Shown: piece after piece, positions 35,491 through 42,753 of the stretch | Layout: every line of letters starts with the position of its first letter | Position numbering within the stretch: position 1 is the stretch's first letter | Source of the DNA: DASUXA01 sp036378155 | Lineage (GTDB): Bacteria; Actinomycetota; Actinomycetes; Mycobacteriales; Micromonosporaceae | DNA: 64,000 nt | Assembly: GCA_036378155.1 (NCBI GenBank) | Contig: DASUXA010000016.1 | Coordinates: forward strand, 1 to 64,000 | Reading direction: 5' to 3' | Translations under genes and position numbers: made by a program | Notes under the pieces: model-generated | What the model was told of the DNA's origin: nothing | Database searches by the model: none | What the model saw: the letters and a program-made list of their open reading frames with translations, nothing else

Positions 35491-37755
35491 ATGCTGTCGG
35501 ATGTGACCACCCCGCAAGATCTGGAAGAGCGGTTCCGGGACGCGGTCGCCGCGCTGTCCACGTCGGCGAGCCGCCGCGACGCCGCCGAACCGATCCGTGA
35601 CGGCAGCACGCTCACCGGCAAGGTCGCCCAGCGCCTGTTCGAGTCGCAGCTCGCCAGCCGCCACCTCGACCTGGCGGCTCGCTGGCTGCGCACCTTCGGG
35701 CAGGGGTACTACACGATCGGGTCGTCCGGTCACGAGGGCAACGCGGCGGTGGCGGAGGCGCTGCGCCCGACCGACCCGGCGCTGCTGCACTACCGCTCCG
35801 GCGCGTTCTACTGTGCCCGCGCGGGTCAGGTCGACGACGTCGACCCGGTACGCGACGTGCTGCGTGGGCTGGTCGCCTCGGCGCTGGACCCGATCGCGGG
35901 TGGGCGGCACAAGGTGTTCGGGCACCCGCGGCTGGCGGTGGTACCGACGACCTCGACGATCGCCTCGCATCTGCCTCGCGCGGTCGGCGTCGGGTTCGCC
36001 ATCGAACGGTCGCGCCGGGTACCGCCGTCGGAGCCGGTCTGGCCCCGCGACGCCCTCGTGGTCTGCTCGTTCGGCGACGCCTCGGTCAACCATGCCACCG
36101 CCACGGCGGCGTTCAACACCGCCGGTTGGTGCGACCACGCCGGGCTGCGACTGCCGGTGCTGTTCGTGTGCGAGGACAACGGCATCGGGATCAGCGTCCG
36201 CTCGCCGGGCGGCTGGGTCGCCGCCGTGCTCCGGTCGCGGCCCGGGTTGCGGTACTTCGCCGCGGACGGGTGCGACCTGGTCGACACGTACGACACCGCG
36301 GTACAGGCGGCGGACTGGGTACGCCGGCACCGCCGTCCCGCCGTGCTGCACCTGTCGATGGTCCGGCTGATGGGGCATGCCGGGGCGGACGCCGAGATCG
36401 CGTACCGGACGAGCGCCGAAGTCGAGGCGGACCTCGCCCGCGACCCGCTGGTCGGCACGGCGCGCGTCCTGGTCGAGTCGGGGGTCGCCACACCCGAGGA
36501 GGTGCTCGCGCGGTACGACGAGGTCGGCTGGCAGGTGCGCCAGGCTGCCGAGGAAGTGATCGGCGAACCGAAGCTGAGCAGCGCCGCCCAGGTGGTGGCG
36601 CCGTTGGCGCCGCGCCGCCCGGTACGGGTCGCGCGTGCCCTCGGCAAGGCGGCGGAGCAGGCGAGCGGAGCGGGCGCGCAGGCTCGGCTGGCGGCGTTCG
36701 GCGGGCGGCTGCCCGAGCAGGCGGGTCCGCTCACCCTCGCCCAGTCGATCAACGCGACGCTGACCGACGCGATGCTCAGTTGGCCGCAGACGGTGGTGTT
36801 CGGCGAGGACGTGGCGGTCAAGGGCGGCGTGTACGGGGTGACGAAGGGGCTGCGCGACCGGTTCGGCGCGGCGCGGGTGTTCGACACGCTGCTCGACGAG
36901 ACCTCGATCCTCGGGTTGGGGCTCGGCATGGGGTTGTCCGGGCTGCTGCCGGTACCGGAGATCCAGTACCTCGCCTACCTGCACAACGCCGAGGACCAGG
37001 TGCGGGGCGAGGCGGCGACGATGCGGTTCTTCTCCAGCGGCGCGTACCGCAACCCGATGGTGATCCGGATCGCCGGGTTGTCGTACCAGGAGGGCTTCGG
37101 CGGGCATTTCCACAACGACAACGCGGTCGCCGTGCTGCGCGACATCCCCGGGCTGGTGGTGGCGTGCCCGTCCCGCCCCGACGACGCGACCGCGCTGCTG
37201 CGTACCTGCCTGTCGTCGGCGCTGGTCGACGGGTCGGTGTGCGCGTTCGTCGAGCCGATCGCGCTGTACCACACCCGCGACCTGCACGCCGAGGGCGACG
37301 AGGGGTGGCTCGCGCCGTACCCCGACCCGGCGCAGTGGGTGGCGGCGCATGTACCGATCGGTCGGGCGCGTATCGACGTCGCCGGTTCCGGCGAGGATCT
37401 GACGATCATCAGTTTCGGCAACGGGACGCGGATGGCGCTGCGGGTCGCGCAGCGCCTGGCTCGGGCCGGTACCGGGGTGCGTGTGGTGGATCTGCGCTGG
37501 CTCGCGCCGCTGCCGGTCGCCGACATCATCCGCGAGTCGCTGGCGACGGGTCGGGTACTCGTGGTCGATGAGACCCGGCGCTCGGGCGGGGTCGGGGAGG
37601 GCGTGCTCGCCGCCCTGGTTGACGCCGGATATGTCGGTATTGCCCGCCGCGTCGCCTCGGTCGATTCGTTCGTCCCGCTCGGTCCGGCAGCCGCCCACGT
37701 ACTGGTCTCCGAAGAGGTGATCGAGCAGGGGGCGCGTGCGTTGCTCGCTCGTTGA
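35491..37755 (+). CDS. Fused alpha-beta E1 of a branched-chain-type 2-oxoacid dehydrogenase
   Basis: The 754-residue protein joins an E1-alpha domain (about 1-330; VVCSFGDASVNHATATAA for thiamine diphosphate and LRYFAADGCD) to an E1-beta domain (about 400-754; VVFGEDVAVKGGVYGVTKGL, EGFGGHFHNDNA). In most bacteria these are separate subunits. The substrate is probably a branched-chain or related 2-oxoacid. The start is uncertain: ATG 35491 is chosen, ATG 35428 and GTG 35503 are alternatives, and none has a clear ribosome site. No E2 gene is adjacent. Confidence 0.87.
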   Translation: MLSDVTTPQDLEERFRDAVAALSTSASRRDAAEPIRDGSTLTGKVAQRLFESQLASRHLDLAARWLRTFGQGYYTIGSSGHEGNAAVAEALRPTDPALLHYRSGAFYCARAGQVDDVDPVRDVLRGLVASALDPIAGGRHKVFGHPRLAVVPTTSTIASHLPRAVGVGFAIERSRRVPPSEPVWPRDALVVCSFGDASVNHATATAAFNTAGWCDHAGLRLPVLFVCEDNGIGISVRSPGGWVAAVLRSRPGLRYFAADGCDLVDTYDTAVQAADWVRRHRRPAVLHLSMVRLMGHAGADAEIAYRTSAEVEADLARDPLVGTARVLVESGVATPEEVLARYDEVGWQVRQAAEEVIGEPKLSSAAQVVAPLAPRRPVRVARALGKAAEQASGAGAQARLAAFGGRLPEQAGPLTLAQSINATLTDAMLSWPQTVVFGEDVAVKGGVYGVTKGLRDRFGAARVFDTLLDETSILGLGLGMGLSGLLPVPEIQYLAYLHNAEDQVRGEAATMRFFSSGAYRNPMVIRIAGLSYQEGFGGHFHNDNAVAVLRDIPGLVVACPSRPDDATALLRTCLSSALVDGSVCAFVEPIALYHTRDLHAEGDEGWLAPYPDPAQWVAAHVPIGRARIDVAGSGEDLTIISFGNGTRMALRVAQRLARAGTGVRVVDLRWLAPLPVADIIRESLATGRVLVVDETRRSGGVGEGVLAALVDAGYVGIARRVASVDSFVPLGPAAAHVLVSEEVIEQGARALLAR

Positions 37756-37871
37756 GCCGTAGTTTTTCGGATGTACGGTGAGCCACTTGCGTCCAGCACG
37801 ACAACTGTGTGGACTACCCGCTATCGGCGTCGGCAGGGCGTCGTGGCACGAGAACGAGGAGGCACGCGACA

Positions 37872-38309
37872 GTGAGCGCGACCGCTGGTCAGGCCGCCGA
37901 CGGCGTACGGAGCCTGGCGGACCGGTTCGGCGTCGAACCGGGGATGGTCGTTATGGAGATGGGGTACGACGAGGACGTCGACGAAGATCTCCGGGACGCC
38001 CTGATCGACCGGGTCGGTGACCTGGTCGACGAGGACACCGACGAGGTTGTCGACGTCGTGCTGCTGTGGTGGCGCGACGGCGACGGCGACCTGGTCGAGA
38101 CGTTGATCGACGCGCTGGGCCCGTTGGCGGACAACGGCGTGGTGTGGCTGCTGACCCCGAAGGCGGGCCGGGACGGTCACGTCGAGCCCAGCGAGATCAC
38201 CGAATCGGCGCCGACGGCCGGTCTGCAGCAGACCTCCACGGTCAACGCGGGCAAGGACTGGAGCGCCGCGCGCCTGGTCGCGCCCAGGGCGGTACGCACC
38301 CGGCGCTGA
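37872..38309 (+). CDS. DUF3052 family protein
   Basis: The 145-residue acidic protein matches the actinobacterial DUF3052 family: SLADRFGVEPGMVVMEMGYD, a run of acidic helices (DEDVDEDLRDALIDRVGDLV) and VVWLLTPKAGRDGHVEPSEI. The function is unknown. GTG 37872 is preceded by AGGAGG at 9 nt; the frame extending to 37809 adds an Arg-rich shadow. It stands before ahpE as in mycobacteria (Rv2239c-Rv2238c). A strong terminator follows. Confidence 0.88.
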   Translation: MSATAGQAADGVRSLADRFGVEPGMVVMEMGYDEDVDEDLRDALIDRVGDLVDEDTDEVVDVVLLWWRDGDGDLVETLIDALGPLADNGVVWLLTPKAGRDGHVEPSEITESAPTAGLQQTSTVNAGKDWSAARLVAPRAVRTRR

Positions 38310-38393
38310 CGTCGGCCGCAACCGACGCGGACGCCACGGTCGGCCGGTCCCCGGATCCGCCCGACCTCGCCGTCCGGCGCGGTAGCCGCGCCG

Positions 38394-38453
38394 GTACCCG
38401 TGCCTGCGCGCGTCTCCAGCCCCGGCCCCCCGGTCTCGTGGGGGCACGGGTAC
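38394..38453 (+). other. Long-range stem downstream of the DUF3052 gene
   Basis: GTACCCGTGCC (38394-38404) and GGCACGGGTAC (38443-38453) can form an 11-bp stem around a C-rich 38-nt loop. It precedes the main terminator. It could be an RNA element or just part of the 3' end structure. Confidence 0.3.
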
Positions 38454-38478
38454 GGTCGCGTGTCCTGACCCGTGCGGC

Positions 38479-38510
38479 GGGCGGCGGCGGGACAAGTCCC
38501 GCCGCCGCCC
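38479..38510 (+). terminator. Terminator between DUF3052 and ahpE genes
   Basis: A 15-bp perfect stem (38479-38493 with 38496-38510) with a 2-nt loop. It separates the two same-direction genes, so ahpE needs its own promoter in the 120 bp that follow. Confidence 0.8.
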
Positions 38511-38634
38511 GAACGCTTGCGGTACGCCGAGCCGTCCACGACACGCAGTGATCCCGCACTCGCCCGGTATCACCGGCGCTGCGTCGGATGGCATGCTCGG
38601 TGTGATCCTGTCCGTTGAGCATCAAGGAGCGTGC

Positions 38635-39099
38635 ATGCCGATCGAGGTAGGCGCCCAAGCGCCGGACTTCGTGCTGAAGGACCAGAACAACCAGGAGGTC
38701 CGACTGTCCGACTTCCGAGGTCGGAAGACCGTCCTGCTGGTCTTCTACCCGCTCGCCTTCACCGGCGTGTGCCAGGGCGAACTGTGCCAGGTGCGGGACA
38801 ACCTCAACGACTTCGTCAACGACGAGACGCAGGTGCTCACCGTCAGCGTCGACTCGGTGTACGCGCACAAGGTGTGGGCGGAGCGCGAGGGGTACCAGTT
38901 CCCGCTGCTGGCGGACTTCTGGCCGCACGGCGCCGTGGCACAGGCGTACGGCGTGTTCAACGAGGCGGCAGGGATCGCCAACCGGGGCACATTCCTGATC
39001 GACAAGGCGGGAGTCGTACGGTTCGCCGAGATGAACCTGCCCGGCGAGGCTCGCGACCAGGACGCCTGGCGCAAGGCGCTCGCCGAACTGTCGAGCTGA
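38635..39099 (+). CDS. ahpE: AhpE-like peroxiredoxin
   Basis: The 154-residue thioredoxin-fold peroxidase reduces hydroperoxides. The peroxidatic Cys lies in PLAFTGVCQGELCQ, preceded by the catalytic Thr. A second Cys occurs five residues later where mycobacterial AhpE has Asp, so a Cys-X4-Cys disulfide like that of BCP/Prx-Q enzymes is possible. AAGGAG lies 7 nt before ATG 38635. It is next to the tRNA-Val gene. Length equals the family norm. Confidence 0.9.
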   Translation: MPIEVGAQAPDFVLKDQNNQEVRLSDFRGRKTVLLVFYPLAFTGVCQGELCQVRDNLNDFVNDETQVLTVSVDSVYAHKVWAEREGYQFPLLADFWPHGAVAQAYGVFNEAAGIANRGTFLIDKAGVVRFAEMNLPGEARDQDAWRKALAELSS

Positions 39100-39194
39100 A
39101 CGGTGTCGCCTGGGCGGGGCCGCTCGCGGCCCCGCCCAGGCGTGCTTTCCGGTTCGGCATCGGCGAGCCGGTCAGGTAAGCTGACCCGCTGTCC

Positions 39195-39266
39195 GGGCGC
39201 GTAGCTCAGTGGAAGAGCACTCGCCTTACAAGCGAGGGGTCGCTGGTTCGAACCCAGCCGTGCCCA
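39195..39266 (+). tRNA. tRNA-Val (anticodon TAC)
   Basis: The full cloverleaf is readable: acceptor GGGCGCG with CGTGCCC (one G-T pair), D arm GCTCAGTGGAAGAGC, anticodon arm CTCGC-CTTACAA-GCGAG with TAC, and T arm GCTGG-TTCGAAC-CCAGC. The discriminator is A at 39266; CCA is not encoded. It reads GTA, a codon boosted here by the frequent GGTACC hexamer. Confidence 0.97.
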
Positions 39267-39284
39267 CCCGGTACCACCAGCCGA

Positions 39285-39316
39285 ACGGCCCGACGGAAGA
39301 TCATCCTTCGGGCCGT
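39285..39316 (+). terminator. tRNA terminator hairpin
   Basis: A 9-bp stem (39285-39293 with 39308-39316) starts 18 nt after the tRNA and probably ends its transcript. Confidence 0.6.
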
Positions 39317-39367
39317 CGACAGCTACCGTGACAGCAACCGCGCTCACGACAGCCGGCCGTCCCTCAC

Positions 39368-39568
39368 CTATACGGGCTGAGAGAAGCAGACAGCGGTGCG
39401 GTAACGCCGGTAGCGCTGTCCTGGTTTCTGGTGTTCGAACCCGTTCTCGTCCATCGCGTTGAAGACGGTTAGCCATGCCGGATCGAGGTCGAAGCCGACC
39501 GCAAGACTGCCGTCTGCCATGTCCTGGTCGCCTCCGATCCATTCCAGCAGTACTCCGGATCGGCTCAT
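39368..39568 (-). CDS. Small orphan protein next to tRNA-Val
   Basis: The 66-residue frame runs from ATG 39568 and ends in RYRRYRTAVCFSQPV. It includes FDLDPAWLTVFNAMDENGFE, whose composition looks like a real protein, not a shadow. Codon usage is less GC-biased than neighbours, and it lies within 100 nt of a tRNA, a common integration site. I recognise no family. GGA at about -9 is a weak ribosome site. It may be a cargo remnant of an old integrated element. The 392 bp between the tRNA and the LysE gene hold nothing else except the tRNA terminator. Confidence 0.4.
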   Translation of the reverse strand: MSRSGVLLEWIGGDQDMADGSLAVGFDLDPAWLTVFNAMDENGFEHQKPGQRYRRYRTAVCFSQPV

Positions 39569-39658
39569 CGAGCATCCGTTGTTCCCCGTCGATGACCCGG
39601 TCGCCGACGCCGCACACGTCGTACGATGACGCATCGCCCAGCGCCTGAAGGAGCCGCG

Positions 39659-40276
39659 ATGGTTCGTCCCATCCTGTTCGCCGTGCTCGCCCTTGGCCTG
39701 CTGACGGTGGTACCAGGACCGGACATGGCGGTGGTGACCGGCAGTGCCGTCGCGGGCGGGCGACGGGCGGCGGCGCGAACCGCCACCGGGGTCGTGACGG
39801 GTCTGCTGCTGTGGGGGCTGCTTTCCGTCGCCGGGCTCGCCGCCGTGCTGGTCGCCTCCGCGAAGGCGTACTCGGTGGTGAGGATCGCCGGCGCGGTGTA
39901 CCTCGTGCTGTTCGGCGTGCGCTCGTGGTGGGGCACGCGGCGTTCGCAGACCCCGCCTGTCGTACCGCCCGGCGAGGCGAAGGTCGCCGGGTGGCGAGCG
40001 GGGCTGCTGACCAACCTGCTCAACCCCAAGATCGCGGTCTTCTACACCAGCCTGCTCCCGCAACTCGTCCCGCCTGCCGCCCCGAGGACGGCGACCATGG
40101 CGGGACTTGTGCTGACGCATGCCGCGCTGTCGCTGCTGTGGCTGTACGGGTACGCGGTGCTGCTGAACCGCTTCCGACCGGTGCTGAACCGTCCTCGGGT
40201 GCGGCGGTGGCTGCAACGCGCCACCGGTACCGTCATGATCGGTTTCGGGCTGCGAGTGGCTCTGGCGAGCCGATGA
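39659..40276 (+). CDS. LysE-family amino acid exporter
   Basis: The 205-residue protein has about six membrane helices. LTVVPGPDMAVVTGSAVAGG at the N terminus and GLLTNLLNPKIAVFYTSLLPQLV in the middle are hallmarks of the LysE/RhtB family, which exports amino acids such as lysine, homoserine or threonine. ATG 39659 follows GAAGGAG by 6 nt. Its stop overlaps the start of the MOSC gene by 4 bp. Confidence 0.9.
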   Translation: MVRPILFAVLALGLLTVVPGPDMAVVTGSAVAGGRRAAARTATGVVTGLLLWGLLSVAGLAAVLVASAKAYSVVRIAGAVYLVLFGVRSWWGTRRSQTPPVVPPGEAKVAGWRAGLLTNLLNPKIAVFYTSLLPQLVPPAAPRTATMAGLVLTHAALSLLWLYGYAVLLNRFRPVLNRPRVRRWLQRATGTVMIGFGLRVALASR

Positions 40277-41094
40277 GCGAGGTTCGTTCGCTGTTCTCCT
40301 GTCGCTGCGTCGATCCGCCGGACCCGGCAGTACATCCGCTGCTGCCGGTCGGCAGGGTCGCCGCGCTGTCCCGGTACCCCGTGAAGTCGTTGGCCGGTGA
40401 GCGGCTGAGCCAGGCGCTTCTCACCGACAGCGGGGTCGACGGCGACCGGGGTTGGGCGGTGTACACCACGGACGGTGGCATCGGCAGCGGCAAGACCACG
40501 CGACGGTTCCGTCGCATCGACGGGCTCCTCGATCTTGGGGCTCGTCTGGAGCGTGCCGCGCCCACCTCGGCTGCCGCCGTGCCGTGGGTGAGCTTCCCCG
40601 ACGGGCGCGAATACCGCGCCGACGACCCGGCAGCCGGTCACGCCCTCAGCTCCTCGCTGGGTCAGCCGCTCCGGTTGTGTCCGCAGTCGTCGGTGCCGCA
40701 CCACGACGAATCGCCGGTGCACCTGGTCACCACCGCCGCGCTCCGCGCCCTGGAACACCTGCTCGGCAGACCCGTCGACGCCGCCCGCTTCCGCGCCAAC
40801 GTCGTGCTCGACGTCGACGGCACCGGTTTCGTCGAGGACGAATGGCAGGGGCGACACCTCGCCCTCGGCGACGAGGTCGTGCTGTGCCTCGGACCGCCCA
40901 TGCCACGCTGCGTCATGGTCGACGCCGCGCAACCCCACGACGGTTTGGCGCCCGAAACCGGGCTGCTCAAGCTGCTCGGGCGCGTCCACCAGGTGCAGTT
41001 CGGTGTGCAAGCCGGCGTCGTCCGGGGCGGTACGGTCCGGCAGAACGACCTGGCCGCGTTGATCGGCGCCGTCGCGTTCGCCGACCCGAGCTGA
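40273..41094 (+). CDS. MOSC domain-containing protein
   Basis: The 273-residue protein has the MOSC N-terminal beta-barrel (LSRYPVKSLAGERLSQA) and a MOSC domain with RFRANVVLDVDG and the cysteine site PMPRCVMVD. Such proteins bind molybdenum cofactor or transfer sulfur and can detoxify N-hydroxylated compounds. The ATG overlaps the TGA of the LysE gene. A long N-terminal stretch (CRCVDPPDPAVHPL) adds two cysteines outside the domain. Confidence 0.87.
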   Translation: MSEVRSLFSCRCVDPPDPAVHPLLPVGRVAALSRYPVKSLAGERLSQALLTDSGVDGDRGWAVYTTDGGIGSGKTTRRFRRIDGLLDLGARLERAAPTSAAAVPWVSFPDGREYRADDPAAGHALSSSLGQPLRLCPQSSVPHHDESPVHLVTTAALRALEHLLGRPVDAARFRANVVLDVDGTGFVEDEWQGRHLALGDEVVLCLGPPMPRCVMVDAAQPHDGLAPETGLLKLLGRVHQVQFGVQAGVVRGGTVRQNDLAALIGAVAFADPS

Positions 41095-41118
41095 CCCGCC
41101 TGCTGTCGCGACTCGCCC

Positions 41119-41466
41119 CTATGGCACGACGAATTCCGCGTGGGCCAGCGCGTACAGGACGAGGGCGAGAAAGAGGACGCCCATGACGATCGGCCACACC
41201 ACGGTGCCGGCCACGACTCCGGCAGCCCGCCTGCGACGGCCCTGCCGCAGGTACCGCCGCCAGAGCCCGAGTGACGCGAGCAAGGCGAGGATGAATGCGC
41301 CTTCGACCTGCAGTGCGTAGTGGTGATCGCGCACATGAGGACCGGCGACCAGTTGGAACGCCACGAACAGCGCGATGATCAACAGGTCGATGCCCAGCGG
41401 CTGAAGGAATCCGATGCCGAACGGGTGTCGGGCGGGCTCCAAAGCCTCGGGCTCACTGCGATCCAT
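41119..41466 (-). CDS. Small membrane protein
   Basis: The 115-residue protein has three predicted membrane helices (about 24-42, 54-68, 80-108) and an acidic N terminus. It ends in HAEFVVP. No family is recognised. ATG 41466 is the natural start. It is convergent with the MOSC gene. Confidence 0.65.
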   Translation of the reverse strand: MDRSEPEALEPARHPFGIGFLQPLGIDLLIIALFVAFQLVAGPHVRDHHYALQVEGAFILALLASLGLWRRYLRQGRRRRAAGVVAGTVVWPIVMGVLFLALVLYALAHAEFVVP

Positions 41467-41565
41467 GAAATTTCGTCACCTCACCTCGCACCGTACTGAG
41501 CACGATCAACCATGCGCGCGACAGCGAATCGTCCTCGCTGGACGCGAGGAACGCGTAGTCCAGCG

Positions 41566-41597
41566 GGTCGGGCGCCCGGCGCACGCCGGGCCCGACC
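41566..41597 (-). terminator. Terminator hairpin with a bulge
   Basis: Two GC-rich arms within 41566-41597 pair with a 2-nt bulge. It lies 33 nt after the stop of the leftward pyridoxamine-oxidase-like gene. Confidence 0.6.
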
Positions 41598-41629
41598 GTA
41601 ACGTCCACAACCGACTGAGCGAGGTGGAG

Positions 41630-42079
41630 CTACGTGCGCCGCATGACGCGCATCGGCTGCTCCGGTCGCCACAGTCGAATGACGATTTCGCCGTCTTCGA
41701 CCGCGGTCAGCACCGCTTCGGTGAGGTCCAGCCGGAACGCGTGGAAGTCGCCGGGCGGTTCGCTGCCCGTGGTGTACACCGCCTTGTCGTCGCCGGTCAC
41801 CTCGATCGCGACCCCGGCGACTTTGGCGTCGCCGCCCTCGCTCGGATGCGCGTGGATCGCGCAACGCCCGTCCCGCTGGAGGTCACGCGCCTTGACCGCG
41901 TTGAGCATCGAACCGAACGACAGGTCAGGTCCGCGGAAGTCGACCTCGGTGCCGCTGACCCGCGGCGACCCGTCCTTGCGCAGCGTCGCGAGCACGTGCG
42001 TCTCGTGCGCCTCGAACCGTGCCCGTACGGTCGCCGCGAGGTCGGGCGCTTCACTTTCGAACTGTTTCCACGTGGCCAT
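41630..42079 (-). CDS. Pyridoxamine 5'-phosphate oxidase-fold protein
   Basis: The 149-residue protein has the split-barrel flavin-binding pattern: HVLATLRKDGSPRVSGTEVDF, MLNAVKARDLQRDGRCAIHAH and VAGVAIEVTGD. In actinobacteria these bind F420, FMN or haem and reduce small molecules or act as storage. ATG 42079 starts at MATWKQFE; the frame to 42109 adds ten unsupported residues. No strong ribosome site is visible. Confidence 0.82.
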   Translation of the reverse strand: MATWKQFESEAPDLAATVRARFEAHETHVLATLRKDGSPRVSGTEVDFRGPDLSFGSMLNAVKARDLQRDGRCAIHAHPSEGGDAKVAGVAIEVTGDDKAVYTTGSEPPGDFHAFRLDLTEAVLTAVEDGEIVIRLWRPEQPMRVMRRT

Positions 42080-42255
42080 GCGGGGGAGTCTCGCCGCAGG
42101 TACCGACAAAACCCTCTCCGGGCGCTGTTTCCGCTGGTGACGCCGTGTCGCACAGTCGAAATTCCGGGCGTTCGACGGGGCGCGGTCGCCGTCCCGTCAC
42201 CACCCGCGCCGGGTGGTCGTGCCGTCGCCCGCCACCCGTCGCGGGTGAGCCCGTG

Positions 42256-42304
42256 TCCCTCGTACGGGTGACAGCGTGAAGGTCTTCGTCACCCGTACGA
42301 GGGA
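42256..42304 (+). promoter_or_regulatory. Hairpin masking the ribosome site of the secreted peptide gene
   Basis: A 16-bp perfect stem (42256-42271 with 42289-42304) has a 17-nt loop. The right arm runs into GGAGG (42302-42306), the ribosome site 6 nt before ATG 42313, so the fold would block initiation. It may instead be a DNA-binding dyad, as the arms contain CCCTCGTACGGGTGA symmetry. Confidence 0.55.
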
Positions 42305-42312
42305 GGGAACCG

Positions 42313-42543
42313 ATGAGGCGAAGGATCATCGCGGCGCTGTTCGCGCTCGGCGTCGCGCTCGGCGGCGTACTGGTCACCGAAGGCGCAGCGAACGCCAAGA
42401 TCACGTCCGTGGACACGTCGTGTGAGAACCAGGGCGGCAACCTGCCGCAGGGCCAGCAGCCGACGTGCACCGGCGGCGGTCTGACGCAGAACACCGAGAA
42501 CCAGAACCCGGCAGGCCACGCGCCTCCTGGGCAGAACCCGTGA
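42313..42543 (+). CDS. Small secreted peptide
   Basis: The 76-residue precursor has a clear signal peptide (RRR then a hydrophobic core, cleavage after ANA at residue 28). The mature peptide of about 48 residues is rich in Gln, Asn, Gly and Pro, has two cysteines (TSCENQ, PTCTGG) and ends with NPAGHAPPGQNP. A strong ribosome site GGAGG lies inside a hairpin. A 17-bp terminator follows, so it is a dedicated transcription unit. The function is unknown; an extracellular structural or signalling peptide is possible. Confidence 0.75.
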   Translation: MRRRIIAALFALGVALGGVLVTEGAANAKITSVDTSCENQGGNLPQGQQPTCTGGGLTQNTENQNPAGHAPPGQNP

Positions 42544-42549
42544 GGAACT

Positions 42550-42585
42550 GGGTGCCCGGTCCGGTCTTGACCGGACCGGGCACCC
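42550..42585 (+). terminator. Very strong terminator hairpin
   Basis: A 17-bp perfect stem (42550-42566 with 42569-42585) with a 2-nt loop starts 7 nt after the stop of the secreted peptide gene. Confidence 0.9.
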
Positions 42586-42628
42586 CCGTCCGTCGAGGAT
42601 GCCCAAGGCGACCCGTGCTCGAGCCGGA

Positions 42629-42688
42629 GCCGTTCCGCCGAACGCGTCACCTGCCGGCGCCGTTCCGCCGACCGTGTAACCTGCCGGG
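42629..42688. repeat. Two tandem 30-bp direct repeats
   Basis: Units 42629-42658 and 42659-42688 differ at only 5 positions or so; both contain GCCGTTCCGCCGA and ACCTGCCGG. They lie upstream of the amidase gene and may hold regulator sites. Confidence 0.6.
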
Positions 42689-42753
42689 GCGACGGTACCG
42701 CTCGCTCGGCGCAAAGCCCGGTCAGGGCGGGCGGGGTGCCGAAGACTGGGTGA

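Noticed and set aside
39195..39445. Possible att site pair at tRNA-Val
   Set aside because: GTTCGAACCC recurs near 39432, but only 10 bp match and it is explained by codons of the small ORF; no second copy of the full tRNA 3' end was seen.
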